NCBI GenBank assembly: GCA_013203045.1
Contig: JABMQN010000018.1
Coordinates: 1-36,462 of the forward strand
Direction: 5' to 3'
DNA from: Chloroflexota bacterium
GTDB lineage: Bacteria; Chloroflexota; Dehalococcoidia; SZUA-161; SpSt-899
Length of the DNA: 36,462 nucleotides
Position 1 is the first letter of the stretch, and every line of letters starts with the position of its first letter. Shown here one piece after another: positions 24,392-32,389 of the stretch. The translations under genes and the position numbers were made by a program. Under the pieces are notes generated by a model that was given only the letters and a program-made list of their open reading frames with translations, made no database searches and was not told the origin of the DNA.

Positions 24392-24982
24392 CTAGCCTTC
24401 CAGTTCGATAACTACTTCGCAGTAGGGGTCACCTTTGGGGATCAACTTGGTAAAGGAAAACTCTCCCTTGACTCCCAATCCGTCGAAAGTACCCCGCTCC
24501 ACGGAAGCTGCTACACGTGTGCAGATCTCAGGGCACAATGTTGCCGCTGTTGCCATAGGACAAAAATATTCACGCTTCACTGCACGTTGCTTACCGGTTT
24601 CGATCCACTCGCCTTTGATGCCGTTTTGAGTATCTTCCAGATCAAAAATTCGCCCCACACTGCGAGCGTCATTGGGATCGATTTTCATGGTCTGGCCAAA
24701 TTCCTGAGCTCGCCCATAACCATAGTCGTACATTACTTTCTCGATCTCGTCATATATCTCGTTTCCGTATCTCGCCGCTAGTACACTTAAAATCATCGCT
24801 GCCATTGAAAACCCTTCGCCTCTCACTTGCGAGACCAAGTCTTCCAATTGGGATGTCAGTTTTTGCAGGGGTGAAGGCGGAACAAAAACTGTTGTACGAT
24901 CTTCTTCCAGTAGAGGTACTTCGTCTACCCATTGGCAAGAATACTGACCATGCTCAAATCTTTCTGTGACATTGTCGCTCAT
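24392..24982 (-). CDS. L-2-amino-thiazoline-4-carboxylate hydrolase-like (ATC hydrolase family) protein
   Basis: A 196-residue cytoplasmic protein. Residues about 95-195 resemble the ATC hydrolase family: YGYGRAQEFGQT, then REYFCPMATAATLCPEIC near 140, and the C-terminal signature KLIPKGDPYCEVVIEL. The retained Cys residues are those I remember as conserved in the family. Proper ATC hydrolases open a thiazoline ring in cysteine synthesis, but distant relatives in anaerobes are often found next to CoA-linked catabolic genes and may do other chemistry. GGAGG precedes the ATG by nine bases, and 28 bases separate it from the dehydratase gene upstream. A structural or accessory role for a neighbour cannot be excluded. 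Confidence 0.6.
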   Translation of the reverse strand: MSDNVTERFEHGQYSCQWVDEVPLLEEDRTTVFVPPSPLQKLTSQLEDLVSQVRGEGFSMAAMILSVLAARYGNEIYDEIEKVMYDYGYGRAQEFGQTMKIDPNDARSVGRIFDLEDTQNGIKGEWIETGKQRAVKREYFCPMATAATLCPEICTRVAASVERGTFDGLGVKGEFSFTKLIPKGDPYCEVVIELEG

Positions 24983-25010
24983 TTTCCATATCCTCCCCGT
25001 GAATTGAATC

Positions 25011-26447
25011 CTATTCCTTGATTCCCGCAGCCAATCTGGCCTTGGCTTTGCATCTTTCGTAATTGCATTCCATGGCGACCATGTCCTTGAGGGTTTTTGA
25101 AGGGCTGCCTCCGGTGATACACATCACATGGTACCATCCGGCAAACTCGGAGGCTGTAAGGTCCTCGATCAGCTTGAAGGTACGCACTCTGTCCATAGTT
25201 GGAACACCCTCTTTTCCCTGGTAGTACTTTTCCAGATATTTGCCGGTGACCGGGCTCAAGAAATCCTTTTCTGAGGCCATTGTGCCCACCAGTCCACCGG
25301 CAGTATCCTGCATGTAGTAGCGATGCTCTCCCAGCTTTTTAGCAGCATAGACCTTGCCCGTAGCCACCGGTGCCATCTTTGGATAGTAAACTCCCGATTC
25401 ATGTGTCGAACCTTCTACTGCTGCGGCAACAGCGCAAGCGTTGACGATCTCGGCGTCCATTGCCATCTCACTCATGCCATCAAGAATATGGGGGGCCGAT
25501 GCAACGCTGTTGTAGTCGGCGATCAATGCCGTAGCGCCAATGGAAAGATCGATATTGATCCACCGGCACAGACACTTGTGCCAGAGGTGTGAAGAAAGAA
25601 GTATGGGGCCGAAAGTGACGATGGATTCAACTTCCCCACACATGAACACCCTTTCCCAGGGGACGAATACATCGTCAAATACGATCATAGCTTCGACATG
25701 ACCGCCGAATTTTGAGCTCAAGGGATTATCGATATCTTTAGGTTCAGCCGGTGCGTGGGGTGCTCTGCAAATATAGGTAATGCCTTCAGTGTCTACCGGG
25801 GTGAAGAAGCCAACATAATATTCGGGCAGGAATTCCATTTCGACTACACACAGCATGTCGGTGTATGGGGCAGCAGTTCCATGAGCTTTGGCACCCCGGA
25901 CTACGATCCCGTCTGCCCTCTTCTCGACGACGTGCAAGAACATGTCTGGATCCGATTGTTCGGCGGCTCCCTTGCTTCTATCCCCTTTCGGACTTACCAA
26001 TCCACCACCGATAATCCAGTCGTTCTTTTGTGCTTGCTTGACGATTTCGATTACATTTTGGTGATAGCTGGTGTTGTGATTTTTATCAATTTCGAAACTG
26101 ACAGCCCAGGCGGCGTGAAGCAAGTCGCTGGTTAAACATCTGTAGTGACATGGACATAGGAAGTCGCCCAATCCTCGATTGAGCTTTGTTTTGGCCATGG
26201 CGTCCTGCTCATTCTGCATCAGGTAGGTCCAGCGGCTGACCTCTTCATTGACGAGCGGTGACCATACTCTCGCAAGTTCTCTGTAGTCGGGGTGATTGGC
26301 TTGCTCGTATGTTATAGCGGCTGAGTTTATGCCAACCTGAAATGCGGGATGATCGACGATATTCTCGATTTTCTCGCCATCCATGTAGACATTTGGGTTT
26401 TGCTTTCTCAGGTTTTCGATGTAGTCCGCTTTAGTTCGTATTCCCAT
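25011..26447 (-). CDS. 4-hydroxybutyryl-CoA dehydratase (AbfD)/HpaB-family flavoprotein
   Basis: A 478-residue protein matching the AbfD/4-hydroxyphenylacetate 3-hydroxylase fold from end to end: VDHPAFQVGINSAA, DPKGDRS-like SPKGDRS, GIVVRGAKAHGTAA and FDDVFVPWERVFMC. Unlike HpaB monooxygenases it retains the iron-sulfur ligand pattern of AbfD: C100-H-Y-R-C104 and H287 with C294, equivalent by my alignment to C99, C103, H292 and C299. It should therefore carry [4Fe-4S] and FAD and perform a radical dehydration or isomerisation of a CoA ester. Two residues reported as important in AbfD (Tyr296, Glu455) appear as Lys and Val, so the substrate probably differs. GGAGG precedes the ATG by eight bases. 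Only 13 bases separate it from the reductase gene. Confidence 0.8.
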   Translation of the reverse strand: MGIRTKADYIENLRKQNPNVYMDGEKIENIVDHPAFQVGINSAAITYEQANHPDYRELARVWSPLVNEEVSRWTYLMQNEQDAMAKTKLNRGLGDFLCPCHYRCLTSDLLHAAWAVSFEIDKNHNTSYHQNVIEIVKQAQKNDWIIGGGLVSPKGDRSKGAAEQSDPDMFLHVVEKRADGIVVRGAKAHGTAAPYTDMLCVVEMEFLPEYYVGFFTPVDTEGITYICRAPHAPAEPKDIDNPLSSKFGGHVEAMIVFDDVFVPWERVFMCGEVESIVTFGPILLSSHLWHKCLCRWINIDLSIGATALIADYNSVASAPHILDGMSEMAMDAEIVNACAVAAAVEGSTHESGVYYPKMAPVATGKVYAAKKLGEHRYYMQDTAGGLVGTMASEKDFLSPVTGKYLEKYYQGKEGVPTMDRVRTFKLIEDLTASEFAGWYHVMCITGGSPSKTLKDMVAMECNYERCKAKARLAAGIKE

Positions 26448-26460
26448 TTTTCGTTCCTCC

Positions 26461-27483
26461 CTAAAAAGATGGCTCCTCCGAGAGCTTCACGACAAGTTTT
26501 CCCCTGTTTGATCCATCGAACAGCATGTTTACAGCATGAGGGGCGTTTTTGAGACCATCTACGATGTCAACCTTGTATTGTAGTCTCCCTTCGAATAACC
26601 AGGTTCCCAGATCGGTCATGGCTTCCATTACCCGATCCAGATAGTCCAGCACAATGAATCCTTCGATTCGGGCGCGTTTGTAAAGGACGTTGACGAAATT
26701 GCGAGGACCGGGAACAGGTTCCGAGGCATTGTATTGCGAGATCATACCGCACAATACGATCCGGGCGTGGAGATTGATCTGATCCAGCACGGTTTCAAGT
26801 ATTTCACCACCAACGTTATCAAAATAGATATCGATACCGTCCGGGCAATGACGGCTCAGGCTTTGCGAAACACTTTCTGTTTTGTAGTTGATTGCGGCAT
26901 CGAAGCCGAGTTCATTGGTGATCCAATCGCACTTGTCGTCGCTTCCGGCGATCCCCACAACTCGGCATCCCTTGATCTTCCCGATTTGTCCCACGAGCGA
27001 ACCGACACCACCAGCCGCAGCCGATACAACGAGGGTTTCCCCTTCTTTGGGTTGACCAATATCCATCAGGCCAAAATATGCCGCCAGTCCGTTACCGCCG
27101 AAGATTCCAAGATAGTGCGTCATCGGGATGGATACATCTTTCAACAGTTTTACGATACCGGTACCATCGTCAATAGCGTAATCCTGCCAGCCAAGTAATC
27201 CCTGAACAATGTCCCCCGCCTCAAAATCGGAGTGGCGCGATTCCTCAATGATCCCAACAACCCCTCCACGCATGATCTCGCCGATCTGCACTGGTGGCAT
27301 GTATGATTCTTCCTCATTCATCCATATACGATAGGTGGGATCGATGGATAAATAGATATTGCGGATAAGGACTTGCCCCTCAGACGGAGAGGGAATTACC
27401 TCCTCTCGCCATTCGAAATCCGATTCTCTAATCAGTCCTTCGGGACGAGCGGCGAGGCGCCACTGTCGATTAATCTTAGACAT
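26461..27483 (-). CDS. NADP-dependent CurA/prostaglandin-reductase-type enone reductase (MDR family)
   Basis: A 340-residue zinc-independent medium-chain reductase. The N-terminal half has LSIDPTYRIWMNEEESYMPP and VGIIEESRHSDF, as in CurA and leukotriene B4 12-hydroxydehydrogenase. The Rossmann motif is SAAAGGVGS near residue 152, followed by DIYFDNVGGEIL and a GRLQYKVDIVDGL ending. These enzymes reduce the C=C bond of alpha,beta-unsaturated ketones or CoA-like enoyl substrates with NADPH. GGAGG precedes the ATG by seven bases. It sits immediately before the AbfD-like dehydratase, so reduction of the unsaturated dehydration product is a reasonable role, though unproven. Confidence 0.85.
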   Translation of the reverse strand: MSKINRQWRLAARPEGLIRESDFEWREEVIPSPSEGQVLIRNIYLSIDPTYRIWMNEEESYMPPVQIGEIMRGGVVGIIEESRHSDFEAGDIVQGLLGWQDYAIDDGTGIVKLLKDVSIPMTHYLGIFGGNGLAAYFGLMDIGQPKEGETLVVSAAAGGVGSLVGQIGKIKGCRVVGIAGSDDKCDWITNELGFDAAINYKTESVSQSLSRHCPDGIDIYFDNVGGEILETVLDQINLHARIVLCGMISQYNASEPVPGPRNFVNVLYKRARIEGFIVLDYLDRVMEAMTDLGTWLFEGRLQYKVDIVDGLKNAPHAVNMLFDGSNRGKLVVKLSEEPSF

Positions 27484-27531
27484 TGGAAAGCCTCCTTTGT
27501 TCGTTAATGAAGAAGACGATTTAGTGTGGAT

Positions 27532-28335
27532 TCAGGACAGAAGAAATCCCCCATCCACCACTACCAGGCTGCCGGTCATATAATCAGCAGCGGAACTGGC
27601 CAGAAAGACTGCTACTTTGGCAATGTCATCGGGAGTCCCCATACGGCCCAGAGGAGTACGGCTGACGTGGTACCGTCTGGTATCGTCAATATTCCCATCT
27701 GGTGGAGTAAAAAATCCCAGTAAGTCGGAGAGACCTGGCGTATCGATTCCACCAGGTGCGATAGCATTGACCAGAATGCCATGCGGAGCCCATTCGAGGG
27801 CCATAGACTTGGTCAACATGATGACCCCAGCTTTGGAGGCATCGTAGTGTCCCAGGAAAGGTGCTGGGTGCAGTCCTTCCACCGAAGCGATGTTGATGAT
27901 TTTGCCACCTTGTCCTTGTTTAATCATTTGTTGTGCAACAGCTTGCGAAGTAGTGAAAACTCCTCTTAGGTTGGTGTTAAGTACTTTGTCCCAGGTGTCT
28001 CGTGGCATATCTACTAGTTGTGACGGCGGATAGACAGCCGCATTATTTACCAGGATGTCAATGCCTTTGAAAGCTCGGATAGCCACCTTAGCAGCTTTCC
28101 TGGCATCGTCCGGGCTATCTGCATCAGCCTGGATTGCCTGTGCTTTGCTGCCTATGTTGTGGATCTCGGCAACGGTTTGCAGCGCTATTTCGAGATTTAC
28201 ATCAGCTATTGTGATACTGGCTCCAGCCTCTGCCAGCCGCAAAGCGATGCTTTTGCCGATCCCGGTGCCCCCGCCAGTGACCAGGGCACTTCTACCATTT
28301 AGACTAAATACTTCGGTGAGAGTCTGGTTATTCAT
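27532..28335 (-). CDS. SDR-family NAD(P)-dependent oxidoreductase
   Basis: A 267-residue classical short-chain dehydrogenase from the ATG at 28335, which has AGGGGA six bases upstream; the ORF track used a TTG two codons earlier. It shows TGGGTGIG near residue 21, NNAAVYPP near 97, Ser in NIASVEG, the Tyr/Lys pair in YDASK near 164, PGGIDTPGLSD and the MTGSLVVVDGGF ending. The loop between helices (LLGFFTPPDGNIDDTRRY) is longer than in FabG and may shape the substrate pocket. It lies 48 bases upstream of the CurA-type gene and follows another SDR. Function is a generic alcohol/ketone conversion on a CoA or free substrate. Confidence 0.85.
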   Translation of the reverse strand: MNNQTLTEVFSLNGRSALVTGGGTGIGKSIALRLAEAGASITIADVNLEIALQTVAEIHNIGSKAQAIQADADSPDDARKAAKVAIRAFKGIDILVNNAAVYPPSQLVDMPRDTWDKVLNTNLRGVFTTSQAVAQQMIKQGQGGKIINIASVEGLHPAPFLGHYDASKAGVIMLTKSMALEWAPHGILVNAIAPGGIDTPGLSDLLGFFTPPDGNIDDTRRYHVSRTPLGRMGTPDDIAKVAVFLASSAADYMTGSLVVVDGGFLLS

Positions 28336-28374
28336 GCTCAATCCCCTTTCAACAGGTATATATTACTGAACGTG

Positions 28375-29208
28375 CTAACCCATCCCTAACGCAGATGCCA
28401 GTGGAGTGGTTTCCTCAAAGAACTTCGACCACATTCTGCCATTGGCAAGGCCGCCATCAACAACCATCGCGTGACCGTTTACGAAGCTCGAATCGTCACT
28501 TGCCAACCACAGAGCAGCTTGTGCAACGTCATCGGGTAGACCAGCCCGCTTCAAAGGCTGGAAGTTTACGAAGATTTTTTTGATTTCTTCAACTGTTTTT
28601 TCTGCAGCCTCTTGGGTAAGGCCAACCGACTTTCCCATAATTGGTGTTGCAATCCAGCCAGGGCAGATACAGTTGACTCTTATCCCGCTTTCGCCGGCGT
28701 CCATGGCCACTGAACGTGTCAAGTGGATCACGGCAGCTTTGGCGGCGCAATATGTATGATCGCCGTGACCAGTCTGAAGTCCGGATACACTTGCAGTTGT
28801 TATGATACATCCAGTTCCTCGAGGTCTCATCACTCTCACTGCGTGTTTCATCCCCAGGAATACTCCCCGGAGATCAATTGCCATCGTTTTATCGAATCCT
28901 TCCGTTGGGATCATCTCGATAGGGGCAGTCACGCCTGAAATACCTGCATTGTTGTACATGCAGTCGAGTTGCCCGAACTTTTCGACAGCGAAATCGACCA
29001 GTGCTTCGACTTCCGATTCTTTGCTTACATCTGCATGAAAGTAGGCCGCGTTAGAGCCAAGTTCTTGCGCCAGTTTTTCGCCCAAATCATCAAGAATGTC
29101 CGAGATTACTACTTGAGCGCCTTGATCTATAAAGAGTCGCACAGTTGCTTCACCGATTCCGCTGGCCCCTCCGGTAATCACGGCTACTCTGCCTTCGAGT
29201 TTTCCCAT
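28375..29208 (-). CDS. SDR-family oxidoreductase (hydroxysteroid/levodione-type)
   Basis: A 277-residue SDR. The ATG at 29208 is chosen because GGAGG stands seven bases upstream, where the track starts six codons early. Visible are TGGASGIG near residue 12, NNAGISG near 89, catalytic Ser in TASVSGL, the Tyr/Lys pair in YCAAK near 155, PGWIATPIMGK and VNGHAMVVDGGL. The C-terminal tail (ANGRMWSKFFEETTPLASAL) is about 20 residues longer than in FabG. The segment ending KIFVNFQPLKRAGLPDDVAQAA is a usual SDR substrate lid. It sits between the other SDR and the lipoprotein gene, 30-39 bases from each. Substrate unknown. Confidence 0.85.
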   Translation of the reverse strand: MGKLEGRVAVITGGASGIGEATVRLFIDQGAQVVISDILDDLGEKLAQELGSNAAYFHADVSKESEVEALVDFAVEKFGQLDCMYNNAGISGVTAPIEMIPTEGFDKTMAIDLRGVFLGMKHAVRVMRPRGTGCIITTASVSGLQTGHGDHTYCAAKAAVIHLTRSVAMDAGESGIRVNCICPGWIATPIMGKSVGLTQEAAEKTVEEIKKIFVNFQPLKRAGLPDDVAQAALWLASDDSSFVNGHAMVVDGGLANGRMWSKFFEETTPLASALGMG

Positions 29209-29238
29209 TGTAGTGCCTCCTTCCATGGGGTTTTCGAA

Positions 29239-30525
29239 TCACGGTTCTGTAACAATGCGATGCCACACTCCGGGTTCCAATCTGAAGATGTCTTCTGCTT
29301 CGGCATCCATTTCGTAAATCGCGATATAGTTAAACGATGTTCGTTTGGTTGGGCTAAAATTGGCGTAATCGTCAAGGCCATCGAGGCTCAATGAATACCT
29401 TTCGGCTGTTTCATAAAGGGCCTGTGAGTTGAAATTCTCTGCACCTACGGTTTCTATCGTATTTGCGATGATCTCGAGCATTTGATAAGCGGTGGCCAAG
29501 GCAGTATAGCCTATGCCATCTCGGATGACTGAATCAGCTTGATCAGGGTGATACTTATGCAAGAGATCTTTAGCCAGGTTGATGATAGGTCCATCTTCGT
29601 TCCAGTATTTCGCTCCCCGGTAAAACAGTGCATCATCAACTTGATCCCAAACGTTAGCATCGGCCACGTTTCCGAAGTAAGCTAAATGGGCATCATAGCC
29701 GATGAATTTGGCCGTATGACCTGCATGGCGATAATCCCTGGCGAAGTTGGACATGATAACTGTTGGTGGTACCAAATAGTCGCAATCCTTGAGTGCCTCG
29801 ATTTCAGGCCCCCATGTGAAACTGAAATCGGTAAAGTAGGAACCGACCCATTCGAATTGGTCTGGATGCTCTTTTGTGTACCGTTCAATTGCTCCTGCAA
29901 TCATAACGTCCAGCGGAACATTCCAATTTGTCAGCCCGATTTTGGCTGGGCCTTTGGTTTGATAATCCCAGTCATTTTCGGCGATCCATTTGAGGAATGT
30001 ATAGAACGACTCTTCCTGCGGTTGGGCCGTCGCAAATATCCATCCTGGAGGTTCTAATCCTTCTTTTTGTGCACTACCGGTGAACATGACAATTTCATCT
30101 CTTTCAACGCGGGGCTTGAGCACTATCGGGGTGGATTCGACGGCGCTGAAAATAACGTCGGCTCCTCTTTCTTTTAGCCACTCATACCCCGGGATGTCTT
30201 TAGCTGGATCGAACTGCCCGTCGTAGGTGATTACATCTAATTTGATGCCAGGGATAATATTCTCTTCATTGTAGTATCGAACGATGTCAGCTACTGCCAA
30301 ATCGATCAAGACATATGCTTGTGCGGCCATTCCAGTTACATCGGAAATGACACCTATCGTGATTGTTATCTCTTCGGCGGGTTCTGTGGCCGGGGCAGTA
30401 GTTTGAGTGGGAGCATCTGTTGGCTCATTGTCATCATCTCCGCCATTACAGGCAACTAGTACTGGCAACACCAATAGCAAAAGGGTTACAACAAACACTA
30501 TTGGTTTGGTTAACGTTTTTCCCAT
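29239..30525 (-). CDS. Branched-chain amino acid-type ABC substrate-binding lipoprotein, second paralogue
   Basis: A 428-residue lipoprotein with a textbook signal (VFVVTLLLLVLPVLVA then Cys 26, lipobox L-V-A-C), a Thr/Pro/Glu linker and a Peripla_BP_6 domain starting ITIGVISDVTGMAA. It is collinear with the lipoprotein at 5004-6275: YDGQFDPAKDIPGYEWLKER, FEWVGSYFTDFSFTWGPEIEALKDCDY and ENFNSQALYETAERYSLSLDG. Here it sits inside the catabolic cluster, 30-34 bases from its neighbours, so it probably delivers the cluster's substrate. No permease or ATPase gene is nearby; the transporter core must be elsewhere. GGAGG precedes the ATG. Confidence 0.87.
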   Translation of the reverse strand: MGKTLTKPIVFVVTLLLLVLPVLVACNGGDDDNEPTDAPTQTTAPATEPAEEITITIGVISDVTGMAAQAYVLIDLAVADIVRYYNEENIIPGIKLDVITYDGQFDPAKDIPGYEWLKERGADVIFSAVESTPIVLKPRVERDEIVMFTGSAQKEGLEPPGWIFATAQPQEESFYTFLKWIAENDWDYQTKGPAKIGLTNWNVPLDVMIAGAIERYTKEHPDQFEWVGSYFTDFSFTWGPEIEALKDCDYLVPPTVIMSNFARDYRHAGHTAKFIGYDAHLAYFGNVADANVWDQVDDALFYRGAKYWNEDGPIINLAKDLLHKYHPDQADSVIRDGIGYTALATAYQMLEIIANTIETVGAENFNSQALYETAERYSLSLDGLDDYANFSPTKRTSFNYIAIYEMDAEAEDIFRLEPGVWHRIVTEP

Positions 30526-30559
30526 TTATCCCTCCTTTGATAGGAGCATTCCCCGTCAT

Positions 30560-32227
30560 TTAATCTGATGATTTGACTAGTGACTGGTATAGCCATGTTG
30601 TGGTATCGCTGACTGCATTCGGATCAACTTCTACGTTGATGCAAGCTGGCAACCCTGAATCAAAGGCTCGACCCAGGGCTGGTTTTATATCTTCGATTCT
30701 GTCCACATATTCGCCGTATCCCCCGAGAGCTTCGACCATCTTGTCGTAGCGTTGCCGGGCTTTCAGCGTCATACCAGTGCATTTATCCTCGCTACAGGTC
30801 ATCTTCTGCCAATGCTTGACCATGCCCCAAGCGCCGTCATTTGAAATCACAGCAACGATGGGCAGGTTGTGGCGCACAAACGTATCGAATTCCATTGCGT
30901 TCAAGCCGAAGGACCCATCGCCGAAATAGCCGAGTACTTGCTTATCCGGTTTAGCCAGCTTTGCTGCCAGCGCGAAGCCTGTCCCTACTCCCAGACATCC
31001 GAAAGGACCAGTGGCTAGCAATTGTCCCATAAAGTTCGCTTGGAATGCCGGAGCGAACCATCCGCTGCAATCTCCCCCATCGACAACTATGAGGGCATCT
31101 TCATCGAGGAACTCGATGACTTCACGAGCCAGTCGGGCAGGATGAATAGGAAACGAGTCCGAAGTATAGGCCGGTTCAGCCTGGGATTTCAACATTTCCC
31201 CAAGTGATTTCAGTTGCTCAATCCACTCAGATCGGTCTTTTTGCTGTTGGATTTTATTGATCTCCTCGATCATTTGCTTCAATACCGTTTTGGGATTTCC
31301 GGTAATACCAATGTCGGCACTGCGATTATAACCGATAGTACTGGCATCATTGTGTACCTGGATGATCTTGGCGTTCGCATCAAGAAGGGGTGGCTGTCCA
31401 TAGCCTTCGAGGAAATCAAATCGAACTCCCAATGCCAGAACCACATCTGCCATAGCCGTTGCCGGATGCCCCAAAGCAAGGGAGTGATCAGAACGAATAG
31501 CCCCTTGAGCTAATCCCGTTGTCCGAACGGGGAACTGCCCCAGCTCGACGAACTCTTTGAGTTCTTGATCAGCTTCCGACCAAAAGATACCATCACCGGC
31601 AACAACCGCAGGTCGATCTGCGTTTGCCAATAGTTTCACCGCTTCTGTAATTTGAGCTGGACTGCCGCCACCTTGAGCGGGATTAAGATACGTTTGGGGG
31701 AAAATCACATCGCTATTATCAACCTGTTCCATCAGAATGTCGACAGGACATTCCAGGTACACAGGGCCGGGTGTATCGCTGGTGGCAATTCTTAGGGCGG
31801 CACTGACATACTCCGGTATTCGTTGGACTTCATAAACTGCTCTGGCCCATTTGGTGATGGGCTCCATCAGCCGCACCTGATCGATATCCTGTAATGCGCC
31901 ACGATCAAAATCGAAAAGGGGAGAACGTCCGCCGAATACGATCATAGGAATGCCGGCTGTAAACGCCTCGGCTACTCCGGTGACTGCATCGGTGACCCCG
32001 GGTCCTGCCGTTATGACCGCAACACCAGGTTCGCCGGTGGCGCGTGCCCACCCGGCAGCGGCATGGGTAGCTACTTGCTCATGGCGAACATCGATGATGT
32101 CGATGCCTTGTTCCATGCATGCGGTATAGATCGGGTTGATGTGGCCACCGCACAGGGTGAAAATGTGCTTCACTCCCTCCCGCTTGAGAGATTGCACAAA
32201 CAGGTCTCCTCCACACACGGATGCCAT
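30560..32227 (-). CDS. Thiamine diphosphate-dependent enzyme, acetolactate synthase/2-hydroxyacyl-CoA lyase-like
   Basis: A 555-residue three-domain ThDP enzyme. The N-terminal PYR domain has GGDLFVQSLKREGV and the catalytic Glu in DVRHEQVATHAA (residue 49). The central domain includes DRPAVVAGDGIFWS and LALGVRFDF. The C-terminal PP domain has the ThDP motif GYFGDGSFG...NDGAWG. No FAD-binding stretch typical of true acetolactate synthase could be singled out, and an N-terminal V-Y-L-E-C-P-V-D segment fits oxalyl-CoA decarboxylase/2-hydroxyacyl-CoA lyase too. The likely reaction is C-C bond cleavage or decarboxylation of a 2-keto or 2-hydroxyacyl-CoA compound. AGGAGG precedes the ATG by six bases. 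It lies between the alcohol dehydrogenase and the lipoprotein gene. Confidence 0.85.
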   Translation of the reverse strand: MASVCGGDLFVQSLKREGVKHIFTLCGGHINPIYTACMEQGIDIIDVRHEQVATHAAAGWARATGEPGVAVITAGPGVTDAVTGVAEAFTAGIPMIVFGGRSPLFDFDRGALQDIDQVRLMEPITKWARAVYEVQRIPEYVSAALRIATSDTPGPVYLECPVDILMEQVDNSDVIFPQTYLNPAQGGGSPAQITEAVKLLANADRPAVVAGDGIFWSEADQELKEFVELGQFPVRTTGLAQGAIRSDHSLALGHPATAMADVVLALGVRFDFLEGYGQPPLLDANAKIIQVHNDASTIGYNRSADIGITGNPKTVLKQMIEEINKIQQQKDRSEWIEQLKSLGEMLKSQAEPAYTSDSFPIHPARLAREVIEFLDEDALIVVDGGDCSGWFAPAFQANFMGQLLATGPFGCLGVGTGFALAAKLAKPDKQVLGYFGDGSFGLNAMEFDTFVRHNLPIVAVISNDGAWGMVKHWQKMTCSEDKCTGMTLKARQRYDKMVEALGGYGEYVDRIEDIKPALGRAFDSGLPACINVEVDPNAVSDTTTWLYQSLVKSSD

Positions 32228-32282
32228 GCTTCACCTCCTGAGACAGATTCTCTAGTGTTAAGTCAATCATGATTTGACGCCT

Positions 32283-32365
32283 TGTCATTCTGAGGGAGTC
32301 CGACCAAGACGATCGAAGAATCTCCCCGGTTGACAGTGAGATTCTTCGCTTTGCTCAGAATGACA
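32283..32365. repeat. Long nested inverted repeat (MITE-like) between ThDP and alcohol dehydrogenase genes
   Basis: Outer arms TGTCATTCTGAG (32283-32294) and CTCAGAATGACA (32354-32365) are perfect 12-bp complements. Inner arms CGAAGAATCTC (32314-32324) and GAGATTCTTCG (32338-32348) are perfect 11-bp complements. The whole 83-base unit could fold into one long cruciform. The motif text is one I associate with a common dispersed repeat of Chloroflexota and other bacteria; it may be a non-autonomous mobile element. Confidence 0.75.
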
Positions 32366-32389
32366 TTTCAAATGTGACATGACACTAGT

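Noticed and set aside
25011-26447. Call as 4-hydroxyphenylacetate 3-monooxygenase
   Set aside because: The iron-sulfur ligand pattern of AbfD is present, which the flavin monooxygenases lack.
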